From Apricaphanius iberus (lineage: Eukaryota; Chordata; Actinopteri; Cyprinodontiformes; Aphaniidae): DNA of 64,000 nt. Position 1 is the first letter of the stretch; each line of letters begins with the position of its first letter. The notes under the pieces are model-generated. The model searched no databases, was not told the origin of the DNA, and saw nothing but the letters and a program-made list of their open reading frames with translations. The stretch lies in contig JAPXFQ010001305.1 in the NCBI GenBank assembly GCA_028564705.1, forward strand, positions 806,001 through 870,000. The letters are read 5' to 3'. The position numbers and the translations under genes were made by a program. Of this stretch, positions 40,685 to 52,399 are shown in pieces.

Positions 40685-41002
40685 ATTATTAGGCCCGAGC
40701 AGGGAAAGTCTGTGTCTGTCTGTGAAGACCTATTTTAATTGTACTTTTCATTATTCTTCCCGACAATGATTTGGCTTTTTGGAGGCTTAAACATATACTA
40801 AACATGTGGGAAACCCAAGATTTTTGCAGACACATCAGGCATGTGTGAAGTCTACATAAGAGAAGAGTTTCTGAAAATTCGCAACAGCCCCCCCCCTCTC
40901 TCCCCCCAACCGGGAAAAATGTTAGAAATTTTGAGCTTCTACAAAGCATTGGAAAACGTTCCCCTATTGTTATAATAAGCCTGTCATAATAAGCATAATT
41001 TG
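40685..41002. repeat. Teleost dispersed repeat (TTATTAGGCCCGAGCA type)
   Basis: Begins TTATTATTAGGCCCGAGCAGGGAAAG and continues GAAGACCTATT...TTCATTATTCTTCCC...GGCTTTTTGGAGGC, a sequence I recognise as a frequent fish repeat. It appears to continue after the fold-back element at 41003-41466. Confidence 0.55.
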
Positions 41003-41466
41003 CACTGCAAAAAATGTCCATCTAACAAAGTCAAAAAATCTTGATCTTGTTTTGAGACTTATATACTTAGCAAGAGCAGGTGTTATTTTTTTAGATTATT
41101 TTTCTTATTTTGAGTATATATGTCTTATTTTGAGAATTCGTACCAAGTGCAAATTACCTTATTTAATTGGCAGATTATTTCACTTAATTTCTGAAACTTT
41201 AGACTCCCCAAGCCCTGAAAAATCTTGATTACAGTCTAAAGCTTCTCAAATTAAGTAAAATAATCTGCCAATGAAATAAAACAATTTGCACTTGGTAAAA
41301 AAATCTCAAAATAAAACATATAGATTACTAGTTTACTAACATATAGATTACTAATCTACCACCATATGCTCCTACTTAGTATATAAATCTCAAAACATGA
41401 TCAAAAATAGTTTTTAGGTCAAAGCAAGATTTTTTTGACTCGGTTAGATGGACAGTTTTTGCAGTG
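41003..41466. mobile_element. Fold-back MITE with about 190-230-bp inverted arms
   Basis: Starts CACTGCAAAAAATGTCCATC and ends with the inverse, ending TTTTTGCAGTG. The arms remain complementary far inwards: TAACAAAGTCAAAAAATCTTG with CAAGATTTTTTTGACTCGGTTA; AATTGGCAGATTATTTCACTTAA with TTAAGTAAAATAATCTGCCAAT. In the nascent transcript it would form a long hairpin. Confidence 0.9.
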
Positions 41467-42728
41467 TACCTGCGCCTTATTTGTCAAACTCCGCCCCAAA
41501 CATGTCAAATCCCATCCATCAAACCCCACCCACCACTCCATGCCATTTGTCTCGTGGCAAGCCTGCAGCCTAGCAACAAGATGAGTGGTCGTTGTCTGCA
41601 ACCACTAATTTGCAGGAAAGCAGAGGCCTCTAAACAGCTCAAAGGGACTAAAATAGTTAAGAATTGAGGCAGTAAGTCGCTTCATATGAGAGTGATATTG
41701 TATACTTCACCTACCTTGTTTAAAAAGAGGCGTAACATGTCTGCTTTGAGTGAAATTGTTTCAGCGATATTAATAATAATACTTATTCATTGATTATAAT
41801 ATTAATTAATAGGTATTGGCCTCACTCAGTGGGACCAACCCTCCATGAAGCCCTAAAGAAATTATTTGATTTGAATCTTCCATGTTCACTGATGTATTCA
41901 AAACCAGACCTTTTTGAGGATTCAGAACTGGAAAAAAAAAAGATTTGGAAGATGCTGTATTTGTGATGATGTCGTGGAGCCTGGACCATCAGAAGAACAT
42001 GCATTGCTCTATACTGGTTTTTGCAGAGGAAGGTCCCAGTGACATCCTAAACACAGTAATAGAGAGGATCATTGCCTGCAGTCAGCATTAAGTAGAATTT
42101 AAAGGGATGTTTTATAACCAAGCAGGCGGAGACAATCCTTCATGGAGGAAAATAATAGAAAACTTTATTGGCTAATTTAACACGACTGTTACTGTAATTG
42201 TTTGATGTCTGTAAACTGAAGCACTTGCAGCTCAATGAGACAAAATTGGAAAGTTTTTACTGAAACCCAAGGATGCTTTAGAGCTAATCAGCATTCTGTT
42301 GTGAAATGAACATAATCTATTTTCATTATCTCCAAGCTGGAAATGATAGTCTAGGAGTTGTAATTAACAGACAAATGTATTTTCCTCCTGGCTCCAACAT
42401 CCCATTTTTGTTTTACTATCAACAGCCTACAGTTGAGTAAAAATATTCCACGATTGGAAAGAAAAACTGAACGACTTCCCGGTAATGGGGCTGAGGTAGA
42501 AACACATACCCTGATCCGGCAGCTCGTTAAACTCAATGCTCTGCCGGGTTGAACAACAACTCTAATAAAGCTAATCTGCTTGTAACGGCAAAGCAGAAGA
42601 GGAAAGTGAAGCTAGATTATCAATCTTCACTCCTGGTCAATCAAGTTTCAATTTTGACTTTTGTTTCCATTCTTTACAAAGAAATTCTGAAACGTTTGGT
42701 CTGCATTTGTTTTAGTTGATAGTATAAC

Positions 42729-43426
42729 CGGGGCTTTCCACTGGATGTGTCAGCAGCATGTTACAGGAGCCGCACGTTTAACTCGCGTATTCTGCTGCTT
42801 GGCCCTTTCCACGGGGGGCGTCAGCAGCACGTAGCAGCAGGGAAGCAGCTGTCACCGAAGGAGCCCGAAATCATCCGAGATCAGCAAAATCACGCGTGGT
42901 TTCGTCAGTAAACGCAACAGCAAGTGGGAAAAAAACTACAATATGGCTCCAAAAGGTCTGTGTTTTATGTTCTTTCCGTTTTACATTCGCCTATAAGTTT
43001 ATGTTATGTCAGCGAATATACAAAATCTCTCAAAGTGCGAAAGAATAATGTTAGTGGCGATCCGAGGTAGTGTAGACCCTCCCGCGACCTACTGACTTCT
43101 CATGGTGCCGCACAGGTAGTAAAGTAAAGCTACCGGAAAGAAGCACCTTTGTTTTATTTTGAAAATTTCCAGATGCCGAGCCATCTGACTTCCTGTCTTC
43201 CCATATCCAAAATGTCGAAATTTACACGTTTCACAGGCGTAGCCCCTAGAAAATAGGACTACCGTGTATATTTAGAAAAGTGCTGCGACATGACGCTCCT
43301 GTGACGGGGCAAACTCGTGCTGCTTTCGCCTCCGATGGAAATGATTATATTGATTACAGCGGTGGCTGTATTATGACGTGCTGCTGCTGTAACATGCTGC
43401 TGACGCGTCCGGTGGAAAGGAGGGGT
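42729..43426. mobile_element. DNA element with about 45-bp inverted termini rich in CAGCAGCATG
   Basis: GGGGCTTTCCACTGGATGTG with TCAGCAGCATGTTACAGGAG at the left match the inverse of the right end (CTGTAACATGCTGCTGACGC, GTCCGGTGGAAAGGAGGGGT). Clear target duplications are not seen. A GC-rich interior and a second internal inverted segment near 43280 suggest a composite. Confidence 0.75.
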
Positions 43427-43499
43427 AAGAGAACAACCTTTCACTGAAATTGCAACTTGCTTGTTGTCTGTGTTTGGAAACTGACTGGATGAAGAATGA

Positions 43500-44135
43500 C
43501 TTTGAACATTAATTTAAATTTTTTGCATTTGGTTCAGGACCTTTACTAAGCCATTCTAACGCTTGAATATACTTTAATCAAAACCATCCATCGTAGCTCT
43601 GGCTTTATGTTTTATGTCGTCCTGACGGAATGTAAAACTCCAATCCAGTCTCAACTCTTTCACAGCTTTTCTTCTAGCGTTGTCTTGGATTGGGCTCCAT
43701 CCATTTTCTCATCCACTCCGTCCAGCTTCCCTGGTTCTGCTGAACAAAAGCATCACCACAGCTTCATACTGCCAACACCATGTTTCACCAATAGGATGGT
43801 GTGATCAGGGTGGTGTGTGGGGTTCCTCAGCATGTTGCCTGTAGGCAAATAAGTTAGTTTTTGGTCTTAGCTGATCTGAGCACCTACCAGAGGACATGTT
43901 TGCTGCATTCTCTGTATTCAACAGCGGCTTTCTTTCCAGTTTTCCAAAAAAGACCCAATTTTTGGAGTGCTTAACTACCAGTTGTCCTGGTAAAAAATTC
44001 TACTGCTCCTCCAGTGTTGCCATGGGCCTCTTGGCTACTTCTCTGATTAATGCTCTCCTTGTCCAGTCAGTCACTTTAGGTGGACGTCCATGTCTCGACT
44101 TTATTTTCAATGTTTGTTGACCAAACCATGTGCCT
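43500..44135 (-). mobile_element. Tc1-like transposon relic with decayed transposase
   Basis: The minus strand reads HGRPPKVTDWTRRALIREVA then KRPMATLEE, the conserved linker and second HTH region of a fish Tc1 transposase. Later come frame-broken matches to the MLWGCF, GKLDG and KMDGA motifs. Stops and frameshifts are frequent. The order along the minus strand is that of the intact family. Confidence 0.85.
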
Positions 44136-44734
44136 TCTGCTTCAAAATTCATGCATGACTGAAATCTATCTCCTTAGCTCCCAGTAAATTCCACTGAACT
44201 CTGTGGTTATGAAAAAATGTAAACTGAATTTATGATGATGACGCTGCTGCGCTTTTCAGCTTTTAAAGGTCTCTATTTACCACAACAGTTTTACGGGTCA
44301 GTTAAATAGGAGAGCTACTCCTATTACCCTTTAGTTAAATGAAGTATCTTTAGACAGTAATAATACATAAACGATTTAAAGCACAGAAATACCTTAAATC
44401 TTTGACTACATTGTTACATTTTAACTCCAGCTCATGGGGCCTATATAACCTGCAGTAGGATAATGAGCTGCAAGCTGTTCTAAGTGCCTCTGTATACTGC
44501 TTAGTCTCCTGTTCTTATATTTCTGTAATTAAACTTATAAAATCAACGTCTGCATGCAAACACACTGAACTCTAGGCAGTTTAATTACGTTAAATTACCT
44601 GTGAAGAGACCTGTAGGTAAGTAACAGAGCTGAAATGAAATTTGTGTCACAGAGTTGGAAAACAAACTCAAGCTGAGGAGCTTCTTGCTTGACAGCCTAG
44701 TTGAATATTGACAGAATGAATTACTGACATGGTG

Positions 44735-45265
44735 TGAAGTGCAAAAGTATTTGCTTCCTTAAGTATTTCTTCTGGTTTTTATTACAGTGAAATATTTCAG
44801 AGCTTACAAAAAGACAGTTTTTAAGGATGATTTCATTAAATCTGCCCTAGCCATTCACTACTCTGTGTGAAGACGTAAATGCCCCTTAAATCTAATAGTT
44901 GTCTCTGCCCCGCTTGGCAGCAACAATTCCCATCAAATGACTGTGATAACTACGGGTTTTTCTTTCATGTTGCTGGGGGCGATTTTTGGGTGACTTTTGT
45001 TTGCAGAAATTTTTTGCTTCAGATAACTTGGATGTTTTTTTTAAGCATGGTTGATGTCCAGCCTTTGACTGGATTATTTGAAGGTGAATTTGCTGGTTTG
45101 GTTTGGATTATTATCCTGCTGTATAACTTCTACTGTGTACTTGTACTAACATTTAAAAACCGCGGTTGGAAAATTTCTGCTTCAGGATTTAATGTCAAAG
45201 AGCAGAATTTATGGTTAAATCGGTTCCAGAAAATCCTCTAGGTTCTGAAGTACCAACGCAGTCCA
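44735..45265 (-). mobile_element. Tc1-like transposon relic, strongly decayed
   Basis: On the plus strand GCAAAAGTATTTGC...GCTTGGCAGCAACAATTCCCATCAAATGACTGTGATAACT...GATGTCCAGCCTTTGACTGGA...GGTGAATTTGCTGGTTTGGTTTGGATTATTATCCTGCTG follows the reverse complement of a Tc1 transposase C-terminal half. The 120-codon plus-strand frame at 44879-45241 is antisense to it and not a gene. Confidence 0.7.
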
Positions 45266-45818
45266 AACAATGACGACCATGTTTAGCTGTCAATATTATA
45301 TGTTGTTTTTTTATGATAGTTTCACCCTTAATTTAATGGAACAAAGAAAGGTGATTGATAAAACAATAGGAGTAATATATTTTTTCATATTGGTCAGGTC
45401 AGTTTGAAATATTTTTTTTAAAATAAAGTTATTTAAAAACGTCTTTTTGTTTTTATGTGATTATTGTTGACTAATATTAAAATTTGTTTGACCCGAAATA
45501 TTTAAATAGTTGTTCCAAAAAGAAAAAAGTAAAATTATATGATGGTAACTAGTTTTGCACAGCAGTGTTTTGTGTCCGAAATGTTTGTAATGACTGTTTA
45601 GTTTAAAAGCTGTCTTCAAATTGAATCTATATTAGTTTCTGAATGAATGTCTATAAATACCAAAGTTATCTGTTTGTACCTTTAATCAAGAACATTCATG
45701 CCTACCTGAACAAGTCCAAAATTTTAGCAACTATGACGTTCCATGATAAAAGGTGTCTTTGGTTAAGACGGGGAACTTTATTAAGGATCTCCAGACCGGC
45801 ATATTCAGCAAACAGATT

Positions 45819-46450
45819 ATGGGGAGCCTAAGTCTCCTCCCCTTCCTGTCATTCCATTGGTCCCCTGGGAGAAAAAATTATAAATGGAAGTCAATGAAGC
45901 GATAAGTCATTTTCTGGTCTGCTTTGTCTTACGTTCTGAATCATACATATGATGTACCTCAATTTAAATGGTAACTAATGATGTGCGTTTCGACTGTTTG
46001 TCAATGATTTGTGATTTTTCTATTTTAATGCTAATGCTAGCTAGCATTAGCTAGCAACTTGTAGAGCTTCTGCCGCATGCTGGCTCTCACTCCACCAACT
46101 GTTTCTCCCTCAGCATAGCTGCTGCTTTCAACATGGCCAGATTTATAGTGGTTTTCTCCACATTTAATGCTCATTCCTCAGTCTTGGTGGAGGGAGGGGA
46201 ATCACAGCCATTTTCCCCCTTCTTCTTCAGTTGTAGTCCAATAAGTGTTTATACACAAAACCTAAAGTAACTTTTGCTGCCACTCAAAACTTTGCCTTTT
46301 ATCTAGACCGAATTTTAAAATTCACGTCACATGCCGCATTTCACACGGGATCAGAAAATATCTTAATGCTCCATTGACTCTCATTCATTTTTTTCTGGCA
46401 GTAGGGGATCCATGGACCAGAAGTAGAAGGGCATGACTTAGGCCCCCCAT
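45819..46450. mobile_element. DNA element with long imperfect inverted termini (GGGGRGCCTAAGTC)
   Basis: GGGGAGCCTAAGTCTCCTCC and CCCCTGGGAGAAAAAATTATAAATGGAAGTCAATG at the left match the inverse of the right side (CATTGACTCTCATTCATTTTTTTCTGGCAGTAGGGGATCC...GACTTAGGCCCCCC). About 630 bp; a 22-bp perfect palindrome sits in the middle. Confidence 0.7.
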
Positions 46451-46509
46451 GTCATATAAGTTCCTTGGTTTATGTTCTCTCTGTTGGATAAAAAGAACAA
46501 AAGCTCACA

Positions 46510-46930
46510 GCCTCTGGAGCCATCTAGCTGGTGTCTGTTAGCACGAACACACCCTGCACCACTTATTCTCTGTTACTATTACTCTCTTCCTCCTTCTTAG
46601 GAGCCGCATGTACTGTGTTTGGTCGTTGCTCCTCTTCGTCGTGTTATCTGAAATGATGACTGCTCGTTGTGAACGCTGTCTTCCTGCCCTGTGAACACTT
46701 TCTTCGCAGCACTGGATGTGTGTTAGTGTTTGCGTGTCGGTTTGAAGTGGGAGGGTGGATCTGGACATGGGTGGGCGGGCCCCATGCGTTTTCTGTTCCT
46801 TCTCTAAGCTCCACCCTCCTGCAGCATCTTTGGCTCCTTCTACTCCTCCTGTCACTGTCGCCACAGACTCTCCTCTCTAACCAATCAGCTGTCAGATCTG
46901 CAGACGCTCCACCCACAGACAGGTATGAAA
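46510..46930. promoter_or_regulatory. GC-richer promoter-like block in intron 6
   Basis: Contains GGGTGGGCGGGCC (GC box), AACCAATCAG (CCAAT box) followed by CAGCTGTCAG (E-box), and a strong donor-like CAGACAGGTATGA at about 46915-46927. Open frames exist on both strands (46669-46947 plus, 46538-46864 minus) but neither resembles a known protein. Could be an alternative promoter/first exon or an enhancer. Inference only. Confidence 0.3.
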
Positions 46931-48674
46931 ACCTCCAAATAGGTTGACACACTCACCTCAGCAGCTGAAAGCAGGTCCTCTCTGTGTTTGTGAAGATCAG
47001 CTGTTTCCTCTTTCTCTGTAGTTCCGCTCTTCTTCCCCTTCCCTGTATGTGAAACTCAAACAGTTGTTTGTCATCAACCTGACTGGTTGATGGATCCCAT
47101 CAATCTCTTTCTCCACATGCTCTCCTTAGGAATGAAGCAATGTAGGATCAGAACCAGAGAGAAACTGCTTTCAGCTTACAGTTTGTAGGAATCTGTTTTC
47201 ATCACCAGCTTCTTTATTTGTAACCCGTGAATGGAAAAATCTGTGAATCAGCTAGTTTCCTTTTTATTCTACCATTAACATACAACACTTAATATGACAC
47301 ATAATTCAGCTTTATAAGTTTTCTAAAAGGAAAAAAGATCCAGTTAAAAAAAGAATCATTCTAACCTATTTTGTTTTGTATGTAATGAACAGTTTTGGAT
47401 GCTTTATCTAAACCAGCTGCAATATTAGTTCGGCAGCATTTACATCTGCGCATAATGTTTCTCTTTACTGCTACATTAGGACCGTGTGGAGTGCTAATTT
47501 CGATCCTTTAAAACTGTCCAGTTCTGGTCTGATGTTTTCACCCATTCATCATCGCAATGATTTTATGACAACCCTTAATTTACTAAAATGTCCCTTTTCC
47601 AATGTGAGGTGATTAAAACTGCAAACGTGCAACAACTTTTGTATCCCCAAATTTGATTTTTTATTTTTTACACAAAATCTAAATTGTTGGTATAGTTCTA
47701 CTAATATTTTGGTAAAAGCATCTTTACCACACCAGTTTTCTGGCCATAAAGAAGCTTTTGGCGTCATTCACCTAGAAATTCCTCCACAAACGCCTACCCC
47801 CTGAGGTTGAATTACATTTGCAGGTTCCCAAATGTACAAGAACAGTGTTTTTTGTTGTTTTTTTGATAAGCGATATTTGAAAAAACAAAATTCAATTGAA
47901 CTGAATTCAGTTCAGCTGAATTCAGTTCAACTGCATTTGTAAGATTAGGCAAAACATCAAGCTAAAACTTTTACACATACCTAGTAGTAACAATTAAGCT
48001 GTTGTCAAGCAAAGCCCATGATGCTTGGGGGTTGTCAGAGGTGCTTGTGCAATGCCAAAGTGGATGTAATAAAGAAGGACTACTTCCGTGTTTCAACTCC
48101 ACTAATCCTAATAAGGGCTTCAAACTTATTTAACATCCATTTTAGTGGGTCCTTGATGAGTGGGTGCAAATTTCGCCATTTTTGTGGAATACTGATTTGC
48201 TCTTACATGATTTTAAATTATAATTTATGTTTATTTTTTATTTATTGCTTTCATTTAGTATTTTGCTGGTTAGGTTTCTTGTGGTGCGTTGCACACCACT
48301 AGTCTCAGTTAATTTCCAGTTATTCAGTTTAACAGTGACAATTTATTTATTTTCATTTAATAACCCTAAAACATTTCTAAGAAGTTATTTTTCAAGGCGC
48401 TTCACTAAATTTCTACCTTCTGAAGTACTGGGCTTATTAATCCTCAACTGACCAGTGAGTTTTGATCAAGCAGTTTTTTGACCTAGCAAAATCTTTGTTC
48501 AGCAGCGTCTGTAAAGGTGAAGAGTTCACTTTTTTGAGTGATTGATTTTTTTGCTTAACATGATCCAGTTAAAGGAGACACTAACATACAGCTAAAAACC
48601 CTAACATGCATGCCTTTCTTTATCTCACTGGCAGTAAGTGTAACTAATCATTTCTGTATATTGCATGCTGTTAC
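46931..48674. other. Intron 6, only a small palindromic repeat recognised
   Basis: Apart from the GAATTCAGTTC repeats at 47891-47933 nothing identifiable. Short open frames near 47549-48451 lack support. Confidence 0.5.
47891..47933. repeat. Tandem palindromic CTGAATTCAGTTC repeat
   Basis: GAACTGAATTCAGTTC (47898-47913) is a perfect palindrome, followed directly by a near copy AGCTGAATTCAGTTC. Confidence 0.85.
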
Positions 48675-49158
48675 TAGGGATGTTCGATATTGGCTTTTCT
48701 ACCGATATACCGATATAGCCTAACACATAATTTCCGATACCGATATAAACCGATACCGATATGTGGGGACCCTCCCTCATAAAAAACAAAAACTACTAAA
48801 CCCTTTTAAATAACCACAATGAAATATCTTGTATCATGCATACTCGAGTTTTAAAAATTTTAAAAATGTAATAAGTACTATAATTTGTAGTTAGGCAATT
48901 GAAAAAGGTGCCATTTTTATTTTTGTCTTCAAAAGTAGCTGGAACATTTCCTCAAAAACTAAACCTCAAATCTGTCATATTTTTACATTCTGAAAAAGAA
49001 AAGAAGTAGCTGAAGAGTTTGATATATAATATGTGTATGGTGTGAAAAACTCATCTTCATCAAGAAAATAAAAACTGATACCGATAATTTCCGATATTAC
49101 ATTTTAATGCCAATATCGGCCTATGATGACTTTAGGCCGATAATATCGGACATCCCTA
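48675..49158. mobile_element. hAT-type MITE with perfect target duplication, upstream of exon 7B
   Basis: 484 bp from TAGGGATGTTCGATATTGGC to its inverse ending GACATCCCTA. Identical octamers GCTGTTAC flank it at 48667-48674 and 49159-49166. The interior is rich in CCGATA/TATCGG. It ends 224 bp before exon 7B. Confidence 0.95.
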
Positions 49159-49382
49159 GCTGTTACAAATACAAAGACACATAAAGGGAGAGCACAAACT
49201 CCTCAAAACTTCTGTTCTGCTTTTTTGGTTTTAACTTTTAGCACAGTTACTCAATCAGTCCAAATTACTTGACTTTGTACTCATGATTTTATTCTGTTAT
49301 GTCACAGCTGATTATTGGGTGTTTGGAGTTTCTTCGTATTGAACTCTGTCCCGTTTGACCTGCTCTGATCTCTCTCCTGCAG

Positions 49383-49536
49383 AACCGTATGCACGAGTCT
49401 CTGAAGCTCTTCGACTCCATTTGTAACAACAAGTGGTTTAACGACACCTCCATCATCCTTTTCCTCAACAAGAAGGACCTGTTTGAAAACAAGATTGTCA
49501 AGTCTCCGCTGACCATCTGCTTCCCTGAATACACTG
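49383..49536 (+). CDS. gnao1: gnao1 alternative exon 7B (GoB/alpha-o2 type, residues 242-292)
   Basis: Exon of 154 bp, acceptor CTCCTGCAG and donor GTACAT. It reads [20 protein letters not shown], then [20 protein letters not shown] and [11 protein letters not shown], ending with one base of the next glycine codon. The NKKD box (N270-D273) that selects guanine is intact. K249 and W259 mark it, from memory, as the GoB type. Within the window it differs from exon 7A at seven of 51 residues (249, 259, 261, 276, 277, 280, 285). It pairs in phase with 8B 2 kb downstream. It begins about 220 bp after a hAT MITE. The weaker-looking GTACAT donor, compared with GTGAGG at 7A, could matter for regulated use. 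Confidence 0.95.
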
Positions 49537-49724
49537 GTACATCCTTCACAGTGATTGTGGGGTTTTATAGTGGATCCGGGTTTAAACAGAACATCCCTAT
49601 CGTATACCTTATATTTACTTCTTAATGCCTCAAAAATGTGTGCTACATTTTTTCGTTTAAAAATTACTGTCATTATTGAACCTGAACAAAAAAAGAAAAT
49701 AGGTCTATCATGTAAATCCCTCCT

Positions 49725-49850
49725 TTGTTCAATTCAATTTATTTATATAGTGGCATATCGTAACGGATGCAGGGCAGTTGACAAGAAAAGTCATTTCAGT
49801 TCAATTGTACATACATTCCAATCAGTTCAAGAGTTTTCTATTTAATGAAT
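49725..49850 (+). repeat. Teleost repeat (TTCAATTCAATTTATTTATATAG type)
   Basis: TTCAATTCAATTTATTTATATAGTGGCATATCG followed by TTCAGTTCAATTGTACAT is the start of a very common fish repeat. It lies in the 7B-8B intron. Confidence 0.6.
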
Positions 49851-50129
49851 TTGAACAGATTGCATCGACTCACTCCTGAACGAACATGTAGCTGCAGTAG
49901 AAAGTCCAGTTGTGTGGTTAATTACAAAGTAATCCCCCATACTGAGCAAGCATGCAGCGACAGTGAAGAAAAAAAAACCTTTTTTCACAACGTTTACTGC
50001 CTCATTATATAAAATAGTCAAGTCCCCCTCATCATCTCCAAACTTGTTAGCCTGATGCATAAAACAATCTCTAAAATCCACATTTATTTAGAAATTAGGT
50101 TTTGAAGTACCTACTGTTTTCAGGTTAAG

Positions 50130-50141
50130 CCACTAGATGGC
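50130..50141 (+). promoter_or_regulatory. CTCF-like core motif in the 7B-8B intron
   Basis: CCACTAGATGGC fits the CTCF core pattern CCASYAGRKGGC at every position. Occupancy is unknown. Confidence 0.3.
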
Positions 50142-51545
50142 TCGCCATCCTGGAAACAGGCACTTTATTTATTTTTGTTTTTTATTATTTAACAGTGTGC
50201 CCACAATTTATTTATTGATTTTATTTGGTTGCTAAAATATGGTTACTCTATTTTAATCCATTGCTGCTTCACAACCAGACATTTACAGTTACATTAATCT
50301 TAATTAAGATTCAAAAAACAGAAAAAGCTCAAACACAAAGCAATCTTGAGACCTTCGTACAGCAGTTATTACAGCCAAGTCAGCAAAAAATGGTTTGACA
50401 TACAGTTGTGAGGAGAGCATTTCGGCAATCAATCTTTACTTAAATACTGTTCATCATGGATTTCTCTGGAGAAAAAAAATATTTATCTTAAGATATCTCT
50501 AGGGTAATTACAGTCATTGGTTTAGACCAAAAGGAGGAAATGTTCTGCTAAATTTTAGACAATGAAGGTGCAGATTGGTGTTATCTAACCAGGGACGAGA
50601 TTTACAGAGTAAAAAAAAAAACCTCAGAGAAAAAAACCAGAGCTTCCAGAGTCCGAACTGCCTTGGCCTGAGTGTGTGTGTGAGACAAGAGAAAACACGA
50701 GAAAAAAACAACTAAACATGAAAGCGCCTGAGAGCACTAGTGGGAGGAAAATTAGGGGGGGAAAAAACAAACTGTGGGAAAGAAGGGTAGAGAAAGACAA
50801 AAACGCAGCAAGACTGTGAGAAAGAAGGGATTAGGATTCTAAAGCTGTCCCTTCCCCTCTTCAGTTCCTTCCCAGTAGCCGGACTCTGACCAGACAGCGC
50901 CGCTAATGGCTGAGAGCCACCAAGACGTCAGCAACGCTTGGACCAAAAATGACTCTAGTCACTGAGCTCAGACTCGACTCAAAAGCATGAGAACAAAGGA
51001 AAGCAAGCCAAGAGCTGGCAGACGGCAGCTCTCAGCCTAACGGCTAATTATGAAGTGAAACTGAAAGGATACACAATGGATTTGGCTCTGGTGTTAAACT
51101 GATATCCATAATGACTGTACAAGTCATGGTTCCAGTGTTTTTATCTCCAGGTTATCAGAACTGTCAGGGTGCCATAATGTAGCTGCTGATTTATATTAGT
51201 AGGACAGGAAAACCAGCACACTGCGGCAACAATAACAGGACATATTAGTGTCTATTCCCATTTATTGGGCCCAACTCACAGTTCCAGTTAGTCTCAGAAA
51301 ATTGTCTATGCATCATTTTTATTAAAGCCAGGATGGCAGTGAGCTCAGCACATTGCAGCAGAATGTGTGCTGAGCTGCGGAGTCAAAGGTTGTGTTTTCT
51401 GAAAAAATTACACAATGGTGCTGATGGTGCAAACACAGGGGAGCTGCCCACAGATCTTTAATGTCTGGGTGAGAAATGCTTTAAGAAACGCATCGTAACT
51501 CCCACTAATTTTCCCTCTCTGTCTGTGTGTGTTTCCCAACTGCAG
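50142..51545. other. Rest of the 7B-8B intron, no certain feature
   Basis: The stretch 50860-51060 is less AT-rich and of higher complexity than its flanks and might be conserved, but no specific element is recognised. Confidence 0.4.
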
Positions 51546-51733
51546 GTCCGGACAATTACGAGGAAGGAATCGCCTACATCAAGTCTCAGTACGAAGGCAA
51601 GAACAAGTCGCCCGACAAGGAAGTGTACTCGCACGTGACCTGTGCCACGGACACCAACAACATCCAGTTTGTCTTTGATTCGGTCACAGACGTCATCATA
51701 GCCACCAACCTGAGGGGCTGCGGCTTGTACTGA
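51546..51733 (+). CDS. gnao1: gnao1 alternative terminal exon 8B, coding part (residues 293-354 and stop)
   Basis: After acceptor CAACTGCAG, GT completes the glycine codon begun in 7B. The frame then runs [62 protein letters not shown] and TGA at 51731-51733. It holds the TCAT guanine-contact loop (324-327) and the C-terminal receptor-binding helix ending CGLY, whose cysteine (C351) is the pertussis-toxin ADP-ribosylation site of Gi/Go proteins. QFVFD and VYSHVTC fit the GoB form better than the GoA form as I recall them. The stop gives the standard 354-residue total. No splice donor is needed, since the exon runs on into 3' UTR. Confidence 0.95.
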
Positions 51734-52393
51734 CGCTGCTGAAGGATGGGCAAGATGCTTTTACGTCTGTGGTACCTTGTTATTTCACACATGTGGGGCA
51801 ATTTTGATTGGTCACCATGTGAGAGTTGGTCAAATGTGGTGCCTGAGCTGTGTTGATGATGTTGTCCTTTACTACAGAGCAGACCATTAGTTCAGCTTGT
51901 GTTATCTCATTGGTTGGTTGACAGGAATTTCTGCTGGTGTTTTTTTCCTTGTTCAGTTCTTAACCACTTCCCCTGCATATTGCTTTTTCTCACCTTACCT
52001 GGCCCCAGTTTTCTATCCCAGTCTCTATGTTTTAGGCCTTTGCACCAAAGTTGCCCAACTTAATTCCTTCTGTAAAGGGTCCATAGTGAGAAAAGTTTCC
52101 TGTACTTGAAACAAGTTTTATAGAGAAGCCATTCATACATTGTTGTAAGGAATTATGATTGCCTTTTATAATGCAGCATTCTGTTTGTCCTAAAACCACT
52201 AGGTTCCTCACCTACCCAGTTCAGAATTCAACATGGCCACTGCATGTGTTATCTTAGCTCCCATCATAAACCTTCTCTTTCTTTCTTTTTCTTTTTTTGC
52301 ACTACTGAGAGTTTGCATCTCATTGAATCATTTGAACACACATTACTGTGGAACCGTGGTTGGTACAATTATTTAACGCACTAGAGGTACACC

Positions 52394-52399
52394 AATAAA
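52394..52399 (+). terminator. Candidate proximal poly(A) signal for the GoB transcript
   Basis: AATAAA 661 bp after the 8B stop codon, with the T/G-rich stretch CTTCTGGTTTGTTTTCC within 30 bases downstream. It could yield a short-UTR GoB mRNA. Inference from motif and position only. Confidence 0.35.

Noticed and set aside
44879..45241. 120-codon plus-strand open frame
   Set aside because: It is antisense to a decayed Tc1 transposase, so its openness is a by-product.
46538..46864. 108-codon minus-strand frame as a new gene
   Set aside because: A competing frame is open on the other strand in the same GC-richer block; neither has a recognisable product or a clear start context.
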